A DNA stretch of 64,000 bases, from positions 682,001-746,000 of the forward strand of contig JADKAQ010000001.1 of assembly GCA_016719105.1 (NCBI GenBank), in the 5' to 3' direction. How positions within the stretch are numbered: position 1 is the first letter of the stretch; each line of letters opens with the position of its first letter. The notes under the pieces are model-generated. The model saw only the letters and a program-made list of their open reading frames with translations, was not told where the DNA came from and did not search any database. Positions 8,517 through 19,414 of this stretch are shown here, one piece after another. The translations under genes and the position numbers were made by a program. This DNA is from Gemmatimonadota bacterium. Its GTDB lineage: Bacteria > Gemmatimonadota > Gemmatimonadetes > Gemmatimonadales > Gemmatimonadaceae.

Positions 8517-8537
8517 CTCCCGGTGAATCCCCGGGAG
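8517..8537 (+). terminator. Possible weak hairpin after the nickel permease
   Basis: CTCCCGG and CCGGGAG form a 7-base-pair stem with a 7-base loop, 76 bases after the permease stop. No T-run follows, so this would be at best a weak or factor-dependent terminator. The rest of the 156-base gap shows nothing else. Confidence 0.3.
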
Positions 8538-8597
8538 GCGCATGACGGGAGTGAGATGTTCGGGATCGGAGGGCGTCGCGGTTAGATTCCTCCCCCT

Positions 8598-11084
8598 ATG
8601 TCCAAGCGCCCCATCCCCGAACTCCTCGCACCGGCCGGCTCCATCGACGCCGTGCGGGCCGCCGTGGCCAACGGCGCCAATGCCGTCTACCTGGGCGCGG
8701 AGCGATTCAACGCGCGGGACGAGGGGGCACAGCTGTCGCTCGACGAGCTCGAGCAGGCCTGTGTTATCGCCCACGCGGGCGGGGCGCGCGTCTATCTCAC
8801 GCTCAACATCCTGGTCAAGCCCGCAGAGCTGACCGACGCCCTCTCCCTCCTGGGCGAGGCGATCGACCGCGGAATCGATGCGGCGATCGTGCAGGACCTC
8901 GGGCTCGTGCGCCTCATCCAGCGCGTCTATCCCGGCTTCGAAATCCACGGCTCCACGCAGATGACCGTGCATGATGCCGACGGGGCGCGCCTCATGCGCG
9001 ACGTTGGCATCGAGCGCGTGGTGCTGTCGCGCGAGAACACGCTCGACGACGTGCGCGCCATTCGCGCCGCCGTCCCCGACCTCGGGCTCGAGACCTTCGT
9101 CCACGGCGCGCTCTGCATCTCGTACTCCGGGCAGTGCTTCATGTCGGGGATGATCTCCGAGCGGAGCGCCAACCGCGGCTCGTGTGCGCAGTCGTGCCGC
9201 AAGGACTACGTGCTCACCGACACCACGACGGGCGCGGAACTCGATCGTGGCTACCTCATCTCGGCCAAGGACCTGGCGGCGCACGACCAGATCGCCCAAC
9301 TCGCCGAGATCGGCGTCGGCTGCCTCAAGGTCGAAGGTCGCAAGAAGAAGCCCGAGTACGTCGCCACGGTCACCCGCACGTATCGCGACTTCCTCGACCG
9401 CGTTGCGGCTGGCGAGCCCGTCACGGCGACGGCGGACGAGGTGCGGCCGCTCGTGCAGATCTTCTCGCGCGGCTTCACGAGCGGGATGTTCACCGGGCGC
9501 GCGGGGCGCACGTACATCACGCGCTCCCAGCCTGACAATCGAGGGCACGAGCTCGGCGTCGTCGTCGGGCGCGACGGGCAGGAGCTGCTCATCGACGTCA
9601 CGCATCCGGTCTGTCCGGGTGACGGGCTCGGCTTCGAACCCCCCGAGGGGGCCGCCGGCCAGCCGACGGGCTTTTCCATCACCAAGGTACGTACCGTCAG
9701 CGAGCGTGCCGGGGTGATTCGGCAGGCCATCGCCACGCGCGAGTGGGTGAACGCGGGGTGGCGCGTGGTGCGTAGTGCCGAGGCGGCGCTGCTCGAGCGC
9801 GCGCGCGCCTCGTTTGCCGCGCTCCCGGTTCCGGTGCGTGGGCGCCGGCAGCGACTCGACGTGCGCCTGTTCGGCAGCGCCGGTTCGCCGCTCAAGGCGA
9901 TCTTCACCGCCGGCGACGAGGTGGTGGAGCGCCGGAGTGAGACGGCGCTCGCCCCGGCCGCGCAGCGCGCCCTCGACTACGCCAAGCTGCGCGAACAGCT
10001 CGGGCGCCTGGGCGAGACACCGTTCACGTTAGGCGCGCTCGACGTGACGGCGCTCGCCGACGGGCTCTTCCTTCCCGTGAGCGAGATCAACCGCCTGCGG
10101 CAGGCGGCGGTCGACGAGCTGCTGGTCCGGCGTGACTGGGCACGCGTGGCCCAGCTGGCAGAACGCGATGCGCGCATCGCCGACGCCGTTTCGACGCCGC
10201 CGGCGCCAGCCGTCCCGGTGCACGATGGCTTCACCCTCTCGGCGGAAGTGGCGTCGCTCGAGGATGCGCGCACCGCCGCGGCGGCGGGCGCCACGGAGGT
10301 CATCTTCGACCCGTTCCTGCGCCATCCCATTCCGCCGGCCTCGCGCCTGGCGACGCTGCGCGACGAGCTGGCGGCGAGCGGCGTGACGCTGCGCCTGCGC
10401 ACCCCCACCATCGTGCGTCCCGAGGAACGGCGCACCCTGGACAAGTGGCTCGCGTTGCAGCTCCCGATTCTGACCGGGCATGCCGGTCTCGCGGTGGCGC
10501 TCGCGGGCGGGGGGCGCGACGTGGCCGCCGACTACGCCGTGAACGTCTTCAATGCGTACACCGCCGCCGAGTTCTTCTCGCGGGGCGTCGCACGCATCGC
10601 CGCGTCGGTCGAACTCACCGCCGACGAGATCGTGCAGCTGGTGGCGCCGTGGGAAGGGCGCGGATTCGAGGTCGTCGCGTACGGCCGCCCCGAGGGGATG
10701 ACCATCGAGCACTGTGTCCTTTCGGCGGCCTTCGATCGGGAGGCCACGACCTGTCGTGACCTCTGCGTACAGAAGCACCCGGTCGTCGAAATCACCGACC
10801 CCGCCGGCTATACCTTCCCCGTCGCGACCGACGCGGCGTGCCGGAATCGCCTGCTGCACTCGCGCCCGATCGAAGGGTCCGAGTTCGTCCCGCGCCTCTG
10901 GGCGGCCGGGGTGCGGAGCTACCGCCTCCTGTTCAACGTCCCGGGCGACCCCGTCGCCTTGGTCGTGGGCGAGTTCGCACGCCTCTGCTCGGCCCTCGCA
11001 CGCGGCGAACAGGCGCCGGCGCTCGCGGTGCGGGAACGCCTCGAGCATCAGTTCACGCGCGGTCACTTCGCGCGCGCGGTCTAG
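8598..11084 (+). CDS. Peptidase U32 family protein, RlhA-like
   Basis: Large U32-family protein of 828 residues. Family members modify RNA (RlhA hydroxylates 23S rRNA C2501, TrhP hydroxylates tRNA wobble uridine) rather than act as true collagenases. The N-terminal TIM-barrel half starts ELLAPAGSIDAVRAAVANGANAVYLG, and the U32 signature with its cysteines is at about 170-200 (HGALCISYSGQCFMSG, then GSCAQSCRKDY). A DUF3656-type middle region and a second barrel-like half follow. Prephenate-dependent RNA hydroxylation is the best guess. The ATG is preceded by a C/T-rich leader (CCTCCCCCT) with no Shine-Dalgarno sequence. It stands alone between oppositely oriented or unrelated genes. Confidence 0.82.
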   Translation: MSKRPIPELLAPAGSIDAVRAAVANGANAVYLGAERFNARDEGAQLSLDELEQACVIAHAGGARVYLTLNILVKPAELTDALSLLGEAIDRGIDAAIVQDLGLVRLIQRVYPGFEIHGSTQMTVHDADGARLMRDVGIERVVLSRENTLDDVRAIRAAVPDLGLETFVHGALCISYSGQCFMSGMISERSANRGSCAQSCRKDYVLTDTTTGAELDRGYLISAKDLAAHDQIAQLAEIGVGCLKVEGRKKKPEYVATVTRTYRDFLDRVAAGEPVTATADEVRPLVQIFSRGFTSGMFTGRAGRTYITRSQPDNRGHELGVVVGRDGQELLIDVTHPVCPGDGLGFEPPEGAAGQPTGFSITKVRTVSERAGVIRQAIATREWVNAGWRVVRSAEAALLERARASFAALPVPVRGRRQRLDVRLFGSAGSPLKAIFTAGDEVVERRSETALAPAAQRALDYAKLREQLGRLGETPFTLGALDVTALADGLFLPVSEINRLRQAAVDELLVRRDWARVAQLAERDARIADAVSTPPAPAVPVHDGFTLSAEVASLEDARTAAAAGATEVIFDPFLRHPIPPASRLATLRDELAASGVTLRLRTPTIVRPEERRTLDKWLALQLPILTGHAGLAVALAGGGRDVAADYAVNVFNAYTAAEFFSRGVARIAASVELTADEIVQLVAPWEGRGFEVVAYGRPEGMTIEHCVLSAAFDREATTCRDLCVQKHPVVEITDPAGYTFPVATDAACRNRLLHSRPIEGSEFVPRLWAAGVRSYRLLFNVPGDPVALVVGEFARLCSALARGEQAPALAVRERLEHQFTRGHFARAV

Positions 11085-11142
11085 TCGCTGGAACGGCGGG
11101 GGGCCCTGCGTGGGGCCCTCCCGTCGCGTCAAGCCGTTCTCG

Positions 11143-12801
11143 TCAGGCGGGTCGCGTGGCGTCCAGCCGAAGCCGGATCTCGAACAGGAGGATCGTCGGC
11201 GTGTACGGCTTCTCGAGCACGTGCGCGCCCGTCGCCTCGACCTCCGCCACCTTGGGCGAGTCGCCGGGATACCCGGACATGAAGAGGACCGGCAGCTCGG
11301 GCCAGCGTTGCTGGAGTCGGCGCGCCAACTCGGCTCCCCCCAAACGCGGCATGACGACATCGGTGACGACCAGGTCGACCGGGGTGGGGCGTGCCGCCAC
11401 CAGCTGCAACGCCTCTTCGCCATCGCCGGCGTCGAGCACCACGTAGCCCGCGCGGCGCAGCGCGCGGGCGGTCGAGGCTCGCACGTCCCCGTCGTCCTCG
11501 ACGAGGAGGATCACCTGCGCGGCATCACCTGGCGATCGCGGGTGCTCCTCGAACGTCGCGGCACTGCGCCCCTCATCGCGCTCCTCGGTGCTCGGGAGCC
11601 AGACGCGGAAGGTCGACCCCCGTCCTTCCACGCTCTCCACCTCGATCTCCCCGTTGTGCGCCGTGATGATGGCGTGGCAGGTCGCGAGCCCAAGTCCTGT
11701 GCCGCGCCCGGGCATCTTCGTCGTGAAGAACGGCTCGAACAGGCGCTGGCGCACCTCCGCGCTCATCCCGAGCCCCGTATCCTGGACCTCGAGCACGACG
11801 CCAGCCGAGCGTGTGGCCCCGCCGTGATCCTGCCGGGGCGCCCCGCGGAAGCTGCGCAGCTGCAACTCCCCCCCGTGGGGCATGGCATCACGCGCGTTCA
11901 CCGCGAGGTTGACGATCACTTGCTCGAGCTGCGCCGGATCGGCCAGCAGGAGGGGGAGGTCGTTCCCTAACGAGATGTGCAGGGTGATCGTCTCGCCCAG
12001 CAATCGGCGCAACATCATCGCCAGGTTCGCGAGGAGCGTATTGGCGTCGAGCACCCGGGGGCGACTCACGTCGCGACGGGCGAAGGCGAGGAGTTGGCGC
12101 GTCAGCTCCGAGGCGCGCGTCCCGGCCCGTCGGATCTCCTCCAGGTCAGGCGTGATCCCATGCTCGTCCGGGACCGCCTCGCGCGCGAGTTCCGCGCTCG
12201 TGAGGATCGATGTGAGGAGGTTGTTGAAATCGTGTGCGATGCCTCCCGCCAGCCGTCCGATGCTCTGCATGCGGTTGGCGTGCATCACGCGTGCGTCGAA
12301 CTCCGCCGGATCCGCCGAGAACGAGGTCGCGCCGTCGTCCGTTGGCCCCTCGAGTAGCAGGGCGGCCAGTCGCGACGGCGCCGGCGGAAGGGCGGGGGCG
12401 TCGCTCGGGAGCGGATCCACCAACGTGGGCGCATCCGCGCCTGCCTCGGCCGCCGCCACGCCTCGGTGCTCGTTGGCCGACCGCGACTGGCGACCCTCCC
12501 GCGGTCGTTGCCAGAGCGCCGCCGCGTAGTAGACCGACGTCGCGCCCAAGAGGCCGCCGAGCACGATCGGGAGCAGCGACGATACGTCGGTAGGCGGCGA
12601 CGTCGCCGCCTGCAGCAGTGCCACGGCGAACTGGACTGCGCCGGCGCCGCCGAGCGCCAGGACGCCCCACGGAGGTGCCGGGGACGGCACGTCCTCGAGG
12701 GAGCGGGCGCGCGTACGTCGTATGAGGACCTGCCCCCCGAACAGCGCGCCTAACGTCACGGCCGTCCAGAGGGCGACTGAATCGATCAAGGCATCCGTCA
12801 T
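11143..12801 (-). CDS. Membrane-anchored hybrid histidine kinase
   Basis: Sensor kinase of 552 residues. The N-terminus has about three hydrophobic segments (residues 5-25, 45-66, 78-97) and no recognisable extracytoplasmic sensor domain. A HisKA domain follows with phospho-acceptor His190 in GGIAHDFNNLL, then an HATPase domain (NLAVNARDAMP, DTGLGMS, GRGTGLGLATC) and a C-terminal receiver domain with Asp481 in DLVVTDVVMP. No partner output regulator is adjacent, so phosphotransfer goes to a distant protein. It is transcribed divergently from recQ, with a 142-base gap between starts. Confidence 0.92.
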   Translation of the reverse strand: MTDALIDSVALWTAVTLGALFGGQVLIRRTRARSLEDVPSPAPPWGVLALGGAGAVQFAVALLQAATSPPTDVSSLLPIVLGGLLGATSVYYAAALWQRPREGRQSRSANEHRGVAAAEAGADAPTLVDPLPSDAPALPPAPSRLAALLLEGPTDDGATSFSADPAEFDARVMHANRMQSIGRLAGGIAHDFNNLLTSILTSAELAREAVPDEHGITPDLEEIRRAGTRASELTRQLLAFARRDVSRPRVLDANTLLANLAMMLRRLLGETITLHISLGNDLPLLLADPAQLEQVIVNLAVNARDAMPHGGELQLRSFRGAPRQDHGGATRSAGVVLEVQDTGLGMSAEVRQRLFEPFFTTKMPGRGTGLGLATCHAIITAHNGEIEVESVEGRGSTFRVWLPSTEERDEGRSAATFEEHPRSPGDAAQVILLVEDDGDVRASTARALRRAGYVVLDAGDGEEALQLVAARPTPVDLVVTDVVMPRLGGAELARRLQQRWPELPVLFMSGYPGDSPKVAEVEATGAHVLEKPYTPTILLFEIRLRLDATRPA

Positions 12802-12943
12802 GCTGGAGTCGGGCCGCGCAAGGCGCGGGGCCGCCGCGCGCCCGGGGCTCCTCGCCCTCGGCAGCGTCGCAACGCAATGGATTGGGATGATATGGCGTGA
12901 TTCGGGTGAGGGTAAGTGGTGTTCCCGGCCACACGTTCTTCGC

Positions 12944-14635
12944 ATGTCACGCATTGCGTCACCGACAGACGAGATGCTGCGGCGCTTTGGCATCGCCGCC
13001 TTGCGTCCAACCCAGCGCGCCGCCTTCGACGCGGTCGCCAGCGGCCGCGACGTGCTCGTCATCCTTCCCACGGGCGGCGGCAAGTCGCTCTGCTACCAGC
13101 TGCCGGCCGCCTGCGGACTCACGCCGTCGCTGGTGATCTCCCCGCTGGTGGCCCTGATGAAGGACCAGGTCGATGCGCTCCGCCGTCGGGGCCTGCGCGC
13201 GGCGCAGCTCTCGGGGGCCGTGAGCCAGGAGGAGCGCGAGGCGGCCTGGCGCGCCCTCGAGGCCAAGGCGCTCGATCTCCTGTATCTCGCCCCCGAGGCG
13301 CTCTCGGCGCCGCGCACGCGCGAACGCCTGGCCCGCGCCGCCCCGCGCCTCCTGGCCGTCGACGAGGCGCATTGCATCTCGGAGTGGGGCGAGTCGTTCC
13401 GGCCGGCGTATCTCGCCCTCGGCGCGGTGCGCGAGGCCCTGGGCGCACCGCCCACCGTCGCGCTCACGGCCACCGCCACCCCGCGCACGGCCCGCGACAT
13501 CATCGGCCGTCTCGCCCTGCGCGATCCCCTGGTGCTCGCCGGCGGCTTCGATCGCGCGAACCTCCGGCTGCGGGTCGAGCCCGTCCCCGATGACACCACC
13601 CGCCTAACGCGCCTGCTCGCCCTGGCGCGTGGCGCCCCCGGTCCCGCCGTGATGTATGCGTCCACGCGACGCGGCACCGAGCAGCTGGCGGCCGCCATCA
13701 CCCGCGGCGGCATCAGCGCCGCCCCCTTTCACGCCGGGCTCCCTGCCGGGGAGCGCGGGCGCCTGCAGGACCGGTTTCACGCCAACGACCTTGCCGTCAT
13801 CGTCGCCACCAACGCCTTCGGCATGGGGGTCGACAAGCCCGACGTGCGCCTCGTGGCCCACGCCGAGCCGCCGCTCACGCTCGAGGCCTACTATCAAGAG
13901 GCAGGGCGGGGCGGGCGGGACGGGGGGATGGCGGAGTGCCATCTCTTGTGCGGGCCTAACGATCTCGCGCGGGCCCGGGCGCGCCTGGCCGCCGGCCGCG
14001 TCACCGAGCCACTGCTCCGGCGGTTGGTCGCGTGCGTCGCCGCCACCGAGGCCCACTGTGCGCACGCGGCCACCGAAGGTGATGCCACGGTGCCCCTGGC
14101 CCAAGCCACGAACACGCCGGCCCGGGACGTGGCCGCTGCACTCCGTTTGTTGTGCGAAGCCGGGGTGCTGGAACCCGGCCCGCGCGGTGGGATCCTCCGC
14201 CTTGTCGCGACCGATCGTCGGCTCGCCACCGACCCGACGCTCGACCCGGCGGACGTCGCCGCGCTCCAGGCGCTCCGGTCGTGTGATGAGCGCCTCGCGC
14301 GTCAGGGCGCCCCGCTCCCGCACCGCCTCCTCGCCGGTGTGGCGCCAGGCGGTGACGTCGCGCGTTTCCTGGCACGCGTGCAGGGACGGCAACTCGGCGT
14401 CTGGTATCCCGTGGGGCCCGCGTGGCGCATCACGCGCCCCCCGTCGGACGCCGTGCTCGCACAGCTGGTGGCGCGTCATGCCACGCGTCAGGCACGCGAT
14501 CTCTGGCGCCATGCGCAGCTCGCGCGACTGGTGGAGACGACGCGTTGCCGCCGTCTGGTCCTGCTTCGATATTTCGGCGACGCCGGGCCGGCGGGACCAT
14601 GCGGCGCGTGCGACGTGTGCGGTTGCGGGGCGTGA
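12944..14635 (+). CDS. recQ: ATP-dependent DNA helicase RecQ, short form
   Basis: 3'-to-5' superfamily-2 DNA helicase for recombination and repair; 563 residues. Motif I is LPTGGGKS (Lys47), motif II is DEAH at about 138, then TATATPRT and a motif VI segment YYQEAGRGGRDG. The zinc-binding cysteines lie at the C-terminus (TRCRRLVLLRYFGD, then CGACDVCGC). There is no HRDC domain, so it is a core-only RecQ. The loop after motif II reads SEWGESFRP, where the usual form is QWGHDFRP: the conserved His of the aromatic-rich loop is Glu here. The ATG at 12944 places the start just before the conserved core. Confidence 0.93.
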   Translation: MSRIASPTDEMLRRFGIAALRPTQRAAFDAVASGRDVLVILPTGGGKSLCYQLPAACGLTPSLVISPLVALMKDQVDALRRRGLRAAQLSGAVSQEEREAAWRALEAKALDLLYLAPEALSAPRTRERLARAAPRLLAVDEAHCISEWGESFRPAYLALGAVREALGAPPTVALTATATPRTARDIIGRLALRDPLVLAGGFDRANLRLRVEPVPDDTTRLTRLLALARGAPGPAVMYASTRRGTEQLAAAITRGGISAAPFHAGLPAGERGRLQDRFHANDLAVIVATNAFGMGVDKPDVRLVAHAEPPLTLEAYYQEAGRGGRDGGMAECHLLCGPNDLARARARLAAGRVTEPLLRRLVACVAATEAHCAHAATEGDATVPLAQATNTPARDVAAALRLLCEAGVLEPGPRGGILRLVATDRRLATDPTLDPADVAALQALRSCDERLARQGAPLPHRLLAGVAPGGDVARFLARVQGRQLGVWYPVGPAWRITRPPSDAVLAQLVARHATRQARDLWRHAQLARLVETTRCRRLVLLRYFGDAGPAGPCGACDVCGCGA

Positions 14636-14726
14636 CCCCCGCCCCTCATCAGTCGTGTGCAGGCGGGACGAGCCGGACCTAACGCCGCGCACCGCAAGGC
14701 GACGCGCCTCCACGACATCGATCGGT

Positions 14727-15943
<1,217 letters not shown>

Positions 15944-15947
<4 letters not shown>

Positions 15948-16498
15948 CCCTTTCGCGTCTCGCGTCACGGCTCCGGCTCCCCCTCGGCTTCGTGGTCGGG
16001 GGGCTCTATCTCGCCTTCGCCCGCCCCAGCCGAGAGACGCTGCTCGCCGGCGCGATCGTCGCCTTCCTCGGGATCCTCGTCCGGGCCTGGGCGGCGGGGC
16101 ACATCATCAAGAACGACAAGCTCGCGACCACCGGGCCCTACGCCCACACCCGCAACCCGCTGTACTTCGGGGGCTTTCTCATCGCCTGCGGCTTCGCCAT
16201 CGCCGCGCACTGGGCGCTCCTGATCTTCGTGGCCGTCTTCTGGTTGCTGATCTACGGCCCCACGATCGCGCGCGAGCGCGCCAAGATCCTCGAGAAGTTC
16301 CCCGACACGTATCCCGACTTCGAGCGGAATGTCCCTGCCTTCTTTCCTCGTCTTACCGCGTGGAAGGGCTCCGGGCAGGGGGAGGGAACCCCCTTTAGCG
16401 CCGCGCTCTACATGCGGCATGGCGAATGGCGGGCGCTGATGGGCTATCTTGGGGGCATGACATGGTTGGTCTTGCGACTGCGGGGAGTCATCGGATGA
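15944..16498 (+). CDS. Isoprenylcysteine/phospholipid methyltransferase-family membrane protein
   Basis: Small integral membrane protein of 184 residues with about four hydrophobic segments. The motif TTGPYAHTRNPLYFGGFL followed by RERAKILEKFPDTYPDF is the cofactor-binding core of the ICMT/PEMT-type S-adenosylmethionine methyltransferases. The GTG start overlaps the acyl-CoA dehydrogenase stop as GTGA, suggesting coupled expression. The substrate is unknown: bacteria carrying such proteins usually lack prenylated proteins, so a lipid or small-molecule substrate is likely. Confidence 0.8.
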
Positions 16499-16912
16499 GG
16501 CAGGGGGCGATCGTCGCCGCCCTGGTTCGCCGCGTCTCCTCCGGGGTCGCGTCGCTTTTCACGCGGACGCGCGCGCGACTCGCGCACGTCCGGCTGTTCA
16601 CGCCGAGTCCGGCGGCGCGCGTGTCGCGCCGTCCCGGCTCGGCCGGTGCTGTGGTGCGTGTCTCGAGGGTGACTCCTCGGCATCGCACGTCGGGTCGCAT
16701 CCACCACGGGTTCACGCCGTTTCCGTCCGCGGCGACGCGGAGCCCAGTGGTGACGACCTCGACGTGGTCGATCGCGCGCGCCGTCAGGCCATTCCGTCGG
16801 TCTCTGCGTCGCCCGGGGAGCGCTGGTCTTCCCGGGACCGCACCCACCCTCTCATGCGTCCGCCCTGCCATTGGCCTCGAGTCGCGAAGCCGGTGGCGAG
16901 GGGGGACTTCCG
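16499..16912. other. 414-base non-coding stretch upstream of RNase E/G
   Basis: No convincing gene lies here: open frames on both strands lack family features and are typical GC-rich by-products. It probably holds the promoter and leader of the RNase E/G gene. RNase E leaders are autoregulatory in enterobacteria, but I see no specific structure to support that here. Confidence 0.5.
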
Positions 16913-18472
16913 ATGAAACGCGAGATACTCATCAGCTCGACGTCGCGGGAAATCCGCGTCGCCATCATCGAGGACGACCAGCTCGTTGAAATGCTCGTCG
17001 ACCGCCCCGAAGCACGGCGGATGGTCGGCGACATCTATCTGGGGAAAGTCGAAGCGGTCCAGCCCGGGATCCAGGCGGCCTTCGTCGACATCGGGACCGA
17101 GAAGAGTGCATTCCTGCATGCCTCTGACCTCGTCGTTCCCGGGAGCGACGACGACGAGGACGACGATGGCGAGGAAGAGGAGGGCGAGGAGGCCGAAGAC
17201 GCCCCACGCCGCTCGCGTCGCGCCAAGGCGCCCCCCATCCAGGACGTCATCAAGAAGGGCGACACGCTGATCGTGCAGGTGTCCAAGGAGCCCATCTCCA
17301 CCAAGGGGCCCCGGGTCACCGCCGAGGTGTCGCTGGCCGGGCGCTTTCTGGTGTACATGCCGCACGCCTCGCGCGTCGGGGTGAGCCGGAAGATCGGCGA
17401 CCGGACCGAGCGCGCCCGCCTGCGCGAACAGGTTGAGGCCATTCTTCCGCCCAAGTCGGGCGGGGTGATCGTCCGCACCGTGGGTGAAGATGCGACGCCA
17501 GAGGCCTTCCAGCGCGAGCTCAACACGCTGATGGCGACCTGGAAGCGGGTGAAGAAGAAGACGACCTTCGTCCGCGCCCCCGTCCAGCTCCACCGCGAGA
17601 CCTCGCTCACCCGCGGGATCATCCGCGACATCTTCAGCACCAAGGTCGAGTCGATTCAGGTCGACTCCAAGCAGGTCTTCAACGAGATCGTCGAGTACCT
17701 CAAGGGGATCGCCCCCGAACTCATCGAGCGCGTTCAGCTGTATGAGGGGAACGTCCCGCTGTTCGACAAGGCGGAGATCGAGACCGAGATCCGCGACCTG
17801 TTCAAGCGTCGGTGTGAGCTCCCGTCCGGCGGCTACTTGATCATCGAGCCGACCGAGGCGTTGGTCTCGATCGACGTGAATTCGGGGCGGTTCACCGGCA
17901 AGAAGGACCCCGAGAAGACCATCCTGAAGACCAACCTCGAGGCCGCCCGTGAGGTCGCCCGACAGATCCGCCTGCGCGACATGGGGGGGATCATCGTGGC
18001 CGACTTCATCGACATGGAGACCAAGAGCAACCGCGATCGGGTGCTCCAGGAGATCCGCACCCACCTGGGGCGCGACCGAGCCCGTACCAAGGCCTTTCCG
18101 GTCTCCGATCTCGGGTTGATCGAGATGACGCGCCAGCGCGTCCGCCAGAGCCACCTGCAGCAGATGACCGAGGCATGTCCGACCTGCAACGGGACCGGTC
18201 GCGTCTTCACCCCCGAGACTATCGCGCGCCGCGTGGAGCGGTCGGTGAAGCGGATGGCGGTCGAGGGGCGCCGGGAACCGTTGGTGGTGAAGCTGCACCC
18301 GGAGGTCGCCCTGTACGTGCTGGATCAGGAGAAGGACTATCTTCGGAAGCTGGAGAAGGCGGCCGGCTTCGCGGTGGAGATGCGCGATGATCCGCTCCTG
18401 CGCCCCGACGAATTCAAGCTGGTGGTGAAGGGAGCAGGGCGGGACGTAACGCAGCAATACTCGGTCGCGTAG
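16913..18472 (+). CDS. rng: Ribonuclease E/G family endoribonuclease
   Basis: Single-strand endoribonuclease for rRNA maturation and mRNA decay; 519 residues, RNase G-like in lacking a long C-terminal scaffold. It starts MKREILISSTSREIRVAI with a strong GAGGGGGGA site 6 bases upstream. The S1 RNA-binding domain (about 35-125) is split by a very acidic insert at about 80-100 (run of Asp and Glu). The catalytic core includes SIDVNSGRFTG and GGIIVADFIDM, whose aspartates bind Mg2+, and the Zn-link CPTCNGTG is near residue 423. It is directly upstream of L21 and L27, a common bacterial order. Confidence 0.95.
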   Translation: MKREILISSTSREIRVAIIEDDQLVEMLVDRPEARRMVGDIYLGKVEAVQPGIQAAFVDIGTEKSAFLHASDLVVPGSDDDEDDDGEEEEGEEAEDAPRRSRRAKAPPIQDVIKKGDTLIVQVSKEPISTKGPRVTAEVSLAGRFLVYMPHASRVGVSRKIGDRTERARLREQVEAILPPKSGGVIVRTVGEDATPEAFQRELNTLMATWKRVKKKTTFVRAPVQLHRETSLTRGIIRDIFSTKVESIQVDSKQVFNEIVEYLKGIAPELIERVQLYEGNVPLFDKAEIETEIRDLFKRRCELPSGGYLIIEPTEALVSIDVNSGRFTGKKDPEKTILKTNLEAAREVARQIRLRDMGGIIVADFIDMETKSNRDRVLQEIRTHLGRDRARTKAFPVSDLGLIEMTRQRVRQSHLQQMTEACPTCNGTGRVFTPETIARRVERSVKRMAVEGRREPLVVKLHPEVALYVLDQEKDYLRKLEKAAGFAVEMRDDPLLRPDEFKLVVKGAGRDVTQQYSVA

Positions 18473-18539
18473 CGGGTTGACCGAACCCTATGCCACGACT
18501 AGCTTTTCGGGCTCGCATTCTTTTTTCCGTTTCGAGACC

Positions 18540-18857
18540 ATGACCTACGCCATTATCCGCACCGGCGGCAAGCAGTATCGGGTTCAGCCCGGGTCGACGC
18601 TGCGCATCGCGACGCTCCCCGGCGATGCCGGCGCCTCGGTTGAATTCAACGAAGTACTGCTCGGCTCCGACGGCTCGACCGTCCGTACCGGCGTCCCGTA
18701 CCTTACCGGTGCCAAGGTGACCGGCGAGATCGTGAAGCATGGTCGCGGCGAAAAGATCGTCGTGTTCAAGTTCAAGCGCCGGAAGAACTACGCCCGCAAG
18801 CAGGGGCACCGGCAGGGGTTCACGGAAGTCCGCATCAAGGACATCACGCTCGGCTGA
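18540..18857 (+). CDS. rplU: 50S ribosomal protein L21
   Basis: Ribosomal protein of 105 residues, normal length. It starts MTYAIIRTGGKQYRVQPG and contains the conserved KRRKNYARKQGHRQ RNA-binding stretch. An earlier in-frame start is possible but would add a tail not found in the family; the ATG at 18540 follows a T-rich leader without a Shine-Dalgarno sequence. It is 67 bases after RNase E/G and 12 bases before rpmA. Confidence 0.97.
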   Translation: MTYAIIRTGGKQYRVQPGSTLRIATLPGDAGASVEFNEVLLGSDGSTVRTGVPYLTGAKVTGEIVKHGRGEKIVVFKFKRRKNYARKQGHRQGFTEVRIKDITLG

Positions 18858-18869
18858 CGAGGGGACACC

Positions 18870-19148
18870 ATGGCACATAAAAAGGGCGTCGGCTCGTCCC
18901 GCAACGGGCGCGACAGCAATCCGAAGTACCGCGGAATCAAGAAGTACGGGGGCGAGGCCGTCCGCGCCGGGAACATCATCGTGCGCCAGTGCGGCACGCG
19001 GTGGCACCCGGGGCAGAACGTCGGACTCGGCACCGACTACACCATCTACGCGCTCGTCGATGGCGTCGTCCGCTTCCACCACAAGGACAAGAAGCGCCAG
19101 CAGGTGAGCGTCGACCCGTTCCCGGTCGAGACGGTTCCCGCCGCCTGA
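18870..19148 (+). CDS. rpmA: 50S ribosomal protein L27
   Basis: Ribosomal protein of 92 residues that reaches toward the peptidyl-transferase centre. It starts MAHKKGVGSSRNGRDS, without the cleavable N-terminal extension of Firmicutes L27. A GAGGGGA site precedes the ATG. It ends the rng-rplU-rpmA unit, and a strong terminator follows 20 bases after the stop. Confidence 0.98.
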   Translation: MAHKKGVGSSRNGRDSNPKYRGIKKYGGEAVRAGNIIVRQCGTRWHPGQNVGLGTDYTIYALVDGVVRFHHKDKKRQQVSVDPFPVETVPAA

Positions 19149-19167
19149 TCTGCACCGCGCTGATGAC

Positions 19168-19200
19168 AACGCCTCCGGTTCGCCGGGGGCGTTTTCGTTT
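19168..19200 (+). terminator. Intrinsic terminator after rpmA
   Basis: An 11-base stem (AACGCCTCCGG against CCGGGGGCGTT, one T-G wobble) closes on a TTCG tetraloop and is followed by TTTTCGTTT. This is a canonical rho-independent terminator. Confidence 0.88.
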
Positions 19201-19414
19201 GTCCGGCCAGCGAGAACGACGCCGCGGACGCAACACGCGGTCGCGACAGCCGGGGGCGGCCGCGGGGGTCGGACGGGCAGAACGACGGAGCACCGCCGAA
19301 GGGCGGACCATTGCCAGCCCGGTGCAACCTCCCCCATCGTACCATCGTACGGCACGACAGACCGGCGCCCTCTGGCGGTCCGGAGAGGATTTCCCCTGGC
19401 GGCAGGATGACTCC

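Noticed and set aside
5686..9605. Very long minus-strand open frames opposite hypF, the nickel permease and the U32 gene
   Set aside because: They are antisense shadows in GC-rich DNA: no family motifs, Arg/Gly/Ala-heavy composition, and they lie opposite genes with clear domains.
16426..16989. Plus-strand frame upstream of RNase E/G
   Set aside because: It overlaps both neighbours out of frame, has no recognisable domain, and its Arg/Ser/Thr-rich composition fits non-coding GC-rich DNA.
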